Assembly: GCA_964343305.1 (NCBI GenBank)
Contig: CAYFJO010000113.1
Span: 1 to 27,010, forward strand
Source: CAYFJO01 sp964343305
Lineage (GTDB): Bacteria > Planctomycetota > Planctomycetia > Pirellulales > Pirellulaceae
Length of the DNA stretch: 27,010 nucleotides
Reading direction: 5' to 3'
Shown here one piece after another: positions 23,056-27,010 of the stretch. The notes below the pieces were generated by a model. The model was not told the DNA's origin and made no database searches. It was given only the letters and a program-made list of their open reading frames with translations. The translations under genes and the position numbers were made by a program. Position 1 is the stretch's first letter. Every line of letters starts with the position of its first letter.

Positions 23056-24606
23056 ATGATGGGCTCTTCACTTGTTCTTTTCGCGTCCGACACGGGCGAC
23101 AACGCGTCGGCGGGCATCACCGCTTTTTTTGCGTTGCTATTGGTGGCCCTGATCGCGTGCCTGGCATTGGAAGAAAAACTGCACGCGAAAAAGTCGATCA
23201 TCGCCGGCATCTTCGCAATTGTTTGCCTGCTGCTCGGCGCGATATGCGGCATTTTGCAGTTCAATCGAGTTGTTGTCGGCAGTCACGAATTGGTCGACAT
23301 CCAGGCGATCGAAGGTGACTATGTCGATCCAGACGATCATCGGCAACATATCGAAATCCATCACGACGAACCCCAAGACGCCGAATTGCACGACGACCAA
23401 TCAGTTCACATCGGCGGCCATCGACTGGACATGCCGGTCTACATCCCCGGAATCAACTGGGGCGTGATCGCGATCATCCTCGGCTCCAGTTTATTCGTCG
23501 ACGTGACAAGCAAGTCGGGGTTGTTCACCTGGATCGCGATCAAAGTCACCAAAGCGTCCGGCGGCGACCCGCTGAAACTGCTTTACTTTTACGGCATGAT
23601 GACCGTCGTCTTTTCGGCCGTGCTCAACAACGTCACCGCGATGATCATCGTCGGCTCGTTGACCGCCGTGTCGCTGGAAAAACTGAACCGCAAAGAAAAA
23701 CTGCTGGGCTTTCTGTTGATCGAAGGCTTGCTGACCAACGTCGGCGGCTTGTTAACTTTGATCAGCTCCGTTCCCAACATCATCGTTGGAACGACGGCGA
23801 ACATCAGTTTCGTTCAGTTCTTTCTCATGGCGGCACCCTACGTCCTCGTCGCGTCCGCTTTGACGATGTGGATGGGAGCCCGCTTCTTCAGCATCGCGCC
23901 GCTCAAGACCGATGAAGACCGCGAAGCCGCCGCCACGCTTGTCGCCAGTTTCGATGAAAACGACGGCGTCGAAAGCTGGGGCTTCTTTTGGTTCGGCGCG
24001 GCGATGCTGTGCCTGTTCATCGTTGTCATCGCAACCATCTCCGTGCTGCCGTTCGGAATCAATCATCTGGGAATGGGTTTCGTCGCGCTTTCATTCGCCG
24101 GCATCATGCTGGTGCGATACAAGTCCGAGGTCGACAAGTTTTATCGCACGGTCGACTGGGACCTACTCGGATTCTTTATGGCATTGTTCGTTGTCATCTA
24201 TGTAATGGAACACGCGATGGTCTTGCATATGGTTGGCGTCGGCCTTCAACAACTCGTCAATGTCGAAGACCCGACCATGTGGCACACATCGGTGCTGCTC
24301 ACTGCGTCGGCTGCGTTTAGCAGTGTGACAGACAACATCCCCTTGGCCGCGATGTTGGCCAGCATCTTGCACGACCTCGGCGCGTCGCCCGATTCGCCAC
24401 TTTGGTGGTCCGTGATCTTTGGAGCGAACCTCGGCGGCAATCTCACCCCGATCGGCTCCGCGTCAACGCTGGTTGCCGTCACCATCATGCACAAACATGA
24501 GTTGCACATGTCATTCGGCGGCTTTGTCAAAGTCGCGGTTCCTTACGCTTTTGCACAAATCGTCCTGGCCACGCTCTACGTGCTGATCATTTCTTACGCC
24601 TTTTAG
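23056..24606 (+). CDS. Ion-transporter-superfamily permease (NhaD/ArsB/SLC13-like)
   Basis: A 516-residue integral membrane protein with about 11-12 hydrophobic segments. The two-repeat signature of the ion-transporter superfamily is clear: FSAVLNNVTAMIIVG (about 189-203) with LLTNVGGLLTLISSVPN (about 226-242), mirrored by FSSVTDNIPLAAMLASIL (about 418-435) with GANLGGNLTPIGSAST (about 456-471). NhaD Na+/H+ antiporters, ArsB and P-protein-like permeases share it; Na+/H+ exchange is the likeliest role. Between the second and third membrane segments is a His/Asp-rich loop (about 88-123, seven His). AAGG is a modest ribosome site. It is divergent from nanA and has its own promoter candidate. Confidence 0.85.
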   Translation: MMGSSLVLFASDTGDNASAGITAFFALLLVALIACLALEEKLHAKKSIIAGIFAIVCLLLGAICGILQFNRVVVGSHELVDIQAIEGDYVDPDDHRQHIEIHHDEPQDAELHDDQSVHIGGHRLDMPVYIPGINWGVIAIILGSSLFVDVTSKSGLFTWIAIKVTKASGGDPLKLLYFYGMMTVVFSAVLNNVTAMIIVGSLTAVSLEKLNRKEKLLGFLLIEGLLTNVGGLLTLISSVPNIIVGTTANISFVQFFLMAAPYVLVASALTMWMGARFFSIAPLKTDEDREAAATLVASFDENDGVESWGFFWFGAAMLCLFIVVIATISVLPFGINHLGMGFVALSFAGIMLVRYKSEVDKFYRTVDWDLLGFFMALFVVIYVMEHAMVLHMVGVGLQQLVNVEDPTMWHTSVLLTASAAFSSVTDNIPLAAMLASILHDLGASPDSPLWWSVIFGANLGGNLTPIGSASTLVAVTIMHKHELHMSFGGFVKVAVPYAFAQIVLATLYVLIISYAF

Positions 24607-24627
24607 ACCCTGCCACCTCGCGTAGGT

Positions 24628-24655
24628 TGGGACTCTGTCCCACCGTGTTTTAGAG
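24628..24655 (+). terminator. Permease terminator (GGGACTCTGTCCC type)
   Basis: TGGGAC (24628-24633), loop TCT, GTCCCA (24637-24642), then CCGTGTTTTAG. It lies 21 bp after the permease stop. It is similar in sequence, not only in shape, to the egtD terminator at 9744-9770, so it is a copy of a dispersed terminator-like repeat. Confidence 0.55.
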
Positions 24656-24732
24656 ATTTTCGGTTGTGCCGCGACTCCGATCGCTTAAGATAGTGTCTTA
24701 CCAGCCCGCCTCATGATTGGGACTCGTGTGAC

Positions 24733-26994
24733 ATGCGTTCCCCTCTTTTTATCACCGCTTTCGCATTGACCGCCGTCGGTGCCGTCGCGCAACCGTCGGT
24801 CCGGGCGCAATTGGCCCCCCCCGCCACACCAACCGCGCACGAAGTCGATTTCGGTATCGGCCTGTTTGTCGCTGAACGCGAAGTACTATTAAAACTCTCG
24901 CGTGCAAAGGAGCACCTCGCACAACAGCAGCAAGACGCTCGCTATTCTGGCGAAGCAATCACGTTGTTGCACGAGGTCTTGCAAAGCGAGGAAGAGTCAG
25001 CACTGTCGGTGGACAAAGACAGGACGATGCTACGAAACTTGCGCCTTGAAGCCGAACGGGTGATCGGAGGCCTGCCCGGCAGCGCACGTGAATCGTACGA
25101 CAAGTACTTCGACGCCGACGCGAGGCAGATGCTAGGAGTTGGTATCGAAGAATTCGATCTAAACCAACTCGCAGAAACTTCGCGGCGATTCTTTTACACA
25201 AGATCGGGTTACGAAGCGACGTACCTGGTCGCCATGTCGCACTTGGATCACGGTCGACCATTTGATGCGGCAGCTTGGTTCCAACGCCTGCGTGATCGCC
25301 GCAATTTGCCGGCGGATGAACAAGCAACGCTCGCGCTTCAATCCGCCATGGCCTGGGCTTTGGCCGACGCACCGGAAATGGCACTCTCCTGCCTCTTGGA
25401 TTTGAAGCAACTCTCCGGCGGAAAACCAATCCAACTTGGCGGCCGCACACTAAAGCTGTTTGAGAAGGAAGAAGATGCACTGGCGTGGCTCGATGTGTCT
25501 GTTTTGCAACGGCCGCCGGGAAAGGCGAATTCGCCACGGAACGAGAAGATCAACCCTGAGGTTTTCGCTAGTGCCAGCAACTGGTCCGTCGCGACGAGTT
25601 CATGGCAAGTGCCCGTTGAAGAGGCGCCGTTTTCGGGTGGCGTTGTGGATGTCAGCCGGCAACTTCGTGGAATCGAAAACGATTTCGACAAAAAGGGGCG
25701 TGCGGCAATTCCCAGCGTCCGTCCGGTGATCGTTGACGATGTCGCGCTGGTCCGGACACAGAGCCACCTGCGGGCCTACGATCTGCTAACCGGCGAGCTG
25801 GCGTGGCAAACCAAACGCCCCAATGTTCTCGAACAGGTCCGTTGTGGCACGATTCCACCGCTGCCCGGAGACACAGGGTCGATCCTCGATCCAATGCTTC
25901 GGGATCGGCTGTTTGCCAATCCCACCTACGGCCGGCTGTCGACCGATCGTGGCCTTGTTTTTTGCGTCGAAGATCTAGGGTTCGTGACAGTCAATCCAAA
26001 TCAATATGGGCGTCCGCAATCGAATCATCCGTTGAGCGTCAAAGACCATAATCACCTCTGCGCGTACGCTATCGACAACGGCCGATTGGCGTGGAGTCTC
26101 GGCGGGAAACGAGACGAAAGCAAACTGGGTCTGGCCGGACACTTTTTTTTGGGTGCACCGCTTCCGCTGGCTGGTCATTTGTACTGCCTTGCGGAAGTGG
26201 ATCGTCAAATTCAACTGCTCGTTCTCAATGCGACAACCGGTGCGATCGACTGGTCAAAGCCGCTTCAATCCGTCGCGTACAACGTCGCAACCGACGCACA
26301 TCGTGGGCGTGCGGGGCTAACGCCGGCCTACGAAAACGGCATCATTGTGTGCCCGACGGGATCCGGCTTGATCGCGGGGGTCGATCTTGCCACGCGTCAA
26401 ATACTGTGGTCCTATCGGTACCGCGATTTGGAAGAAGGCTCGCCGCAGGATCGTGCACGCAGGATCATGATGGCCCGCATTCTCGCGGCCCGTGGCCAGG
26501 CGCCCACGGCGCCGGTGAAAACGGGCGACTGGTACGACTCGACTCCGTTGATCGATGATGGCCGCGTGTTTGTAACGCCGCGCGAGGGCAGCGACTTGCT
26601 GTGTTTGAATCTTGCCGACGGCGCGATCGCCTGGCACCTGCCGAAAGAAAATCGCGAGTATCTGGCTGGCACGTATCACGGCAATCTAGTGATCGTCGGC
26701 AGCGAGCAAATTGAGTTAATCAGCAGGAAGGACGGAACGAGCGTGTGGGCAGAGCCTGTCAAGATTGCACGGCCCAGCGGTGTCGGCATTCTGGATCAAG
26801 GACGATTATTGTTACCCCACAGTAATGGCACGGTCGCCGTCGTCGATCTAGAGTCAGCTAAGATTTCATCAAAGATTCAGTTCACAGACGGCGCAACGAA
26901 CCTAGGCAACCTAGCGTACTCAAGCGAGTTCGTCCTTTCGCAAAATGCGCTTGGCATCAACTGTTTCAATCAACCAAAAGCCAACAATGAGTGA
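24733..26994 (+). CDS. Large secreted PQQ/BamB-like propeller protein with helical N-terminal domain
   Basis: A 753-residue protein. A signal peptide (MRSPLFITAFALTAVGAVAQ, cleavage near VRA-Q at 25/26) is followed by a helical, TPR-like region (about 45-235) with EAITLLHEVLQSEEESALS and TYLVAMSHLDHGRPFDAAAW units. From about 280 on there are propeller blades with D..TGE..W motifs (AYDLLTGELAWQ, AYAIDNGRLAWS, VLNATTGAIDWS, GVDLATRQILWS, CLNLADGAIAWH). It is probably a periplasmic scaffold or sensor; quinone-binding residues are not evident. No clear Shine-Dalgarno precedes the ATG. The end overlaps the start of the next gene by 8 bp, which suggests an operon. Confidence 0.87.
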   Translation: MRSPLFITAFALTAVGAVAQPSVRAQLAPPATPTAHEVDFGIGLFVAEREVLLKLSRAKEHLAQQQQDARYSGEAITLLHEVLQSEEESALSVDKDRTMLRNLRLEAERVIGGLPGSARESYDKYFDADARQMLGVGIEEFDLNQLAETSRRFFYTRSGYEATYLVAMSHLDHGRPFDAAAWFQRLRDRRNLPADEQATLALQSAMAWALADAPEMALSCLLDLKQLSGGKPIQLGGRTLKLFEKEEDALAWLDVSVLQRPPGKANSPRNEKINPEVFASASNWSVATSSWQVPVEEAPFSGGVVDVSRQLRGIENDFDKKGRAAIPSVRPVIVDDVALVRTQSHLRAYDLLTGELAWQTKRPNVLEQVRCGTIPPLPGDTGSILDPMLRDRLFANPTYGRLSTDRGLVFCVEDLGFVTVNPNQYGRPQSNHPLSVKDHNHLCAYAIDNGRLAWSLGGKRDESKLGLAGHFFLGAPLPLAGHLYCLAEVDRQIQLLVLNATTGAIDWSKPLQSVAYNVATDAHRGRAGLTPAYENGIIVCPTGSGLIAGVDLATRQILWSYRYRDLEEGSPQDRARRIMMARILAARGQAPTAPVKTGDWYDSTPLIDDGRVFVTPREGSDLLCLNLADGAIAWHLPKENREYLAGTYHGNLVIVGSEQIELISRKDGTSVWAEPVKIARPSGVGILDQGRLLLPHSNGTVAVVDLESAKISSKIQFTDGATNLGNLAYSSEFVLSQNALGINCFNQPKANNE

Positions 26995-27010
26995 GCCGAC
27001 GGCGCTAGCC
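26987..27010 (+). CDS. Start of a further gene, cut by the window end
   Basis: ATG at 26987 opens a frame (MSEPTALA) that overlaps the previous stop by 8 bp and continues beyond the window. Only eight codons are visible, so the product cannot be named. Overlap and same strand suggest co-transcription with the propeller protein. Confidence 0.45.

Overview
The window looks like a chromosomal segment of a planctomycete, most likely of the Pirellulaceae (Rhodopirellula/Blastopirellula-like) kind. The basis is gene content rather than a search: a Ser/Thr kinase fused to a transmembrane segment and WD40-like repeats, secreted proteins with PQQ/BamB-like propeller repeats, tandem small secreted carboxypeptidase-regulatory-like proteins, a multihaem cytochrome with a planctomycete-type N-terminal haem domain, and interspersed hairpins carrying the ACGCGTAAGCGAGGG core that I recall as common in planctomycete genomes. 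No rRNA, tRNA, CRISPR array or intact transposase gene was seen.

Layout. 81-569: small ankyrin-repeat protein, followed by about 420 bp of hairpins and repeat-like sequence. 994-4822 (-): probable two-gene operon of a membrane-anchored six-haem cytochrome c and a secreted protein that looks like an outer-membrane beta-barrel. 5101-6102 (+): MsrP-type molybdoenzyme, divergent from the cytochrome. 6131-6364 (-): small zinc-ribbon protein. 6750-8210 (-): two tandem paralogous secreted proteins, each with its own copy of a conserved upstream 24-mer and each followed by a strong hairpin. 8406-9251 (-): secreted helical protein of unknown function, then a relic of an Fpg/Nei DNA glycosylase. 9772-10719 (-): EgtD-like histidine methyltransferase. 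11003-12358 (+): membrane-anchored von Willebrand A protein, tail to tail (2 nt apart) with the kinase-WD40 gene 12361-16128 (-). 16361-17635 (-): secreted PQQ-like propeller. 17719-20772 (-): LysR regulator downstream of a fusion of a PTS EIIA domain to an SLC4-type bicarbonate/anion transporter. 20865-20947: 28-bp perfect inverted repeat. 20970-22585 (-): N-acetylneuraminate lyase and a SAM methyltransferase that overlap as ATGA. 22660-22891: a cluster of five short hairpins in the divergent intergenic region. 23056-24606 (+): ion-transporter-superfamily permease (NhaD/ArsB-like) with a His/Asp-rich loop. 24733-26994 (+): large secreted PQQ-like propeller protein, overlapping the start of another gene that runs off the window.

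How the genes may work together. The cytochrome/barrel pair could form an electron-transfer or surface redox module; MsrP repairs oxidised methionines in the cell envelope and EgtD points to low-molecular-weight thiol chemistry. The EIIA-SLC4 fusion with its LysR neighbour suggests phosphorylation- and transcription-controlled uptake of an anion such as bicarbonate. The NhaD/ArsB-like permease 2.3 kb away could help balance Na+ or pH, but that link is only inferred. The most notable items are the EIIA-SLC4 fusion, the cytochrome/barrel operon, the conserved element upstream of the tandem paralogues, and the rich set of non-coding hairpins.
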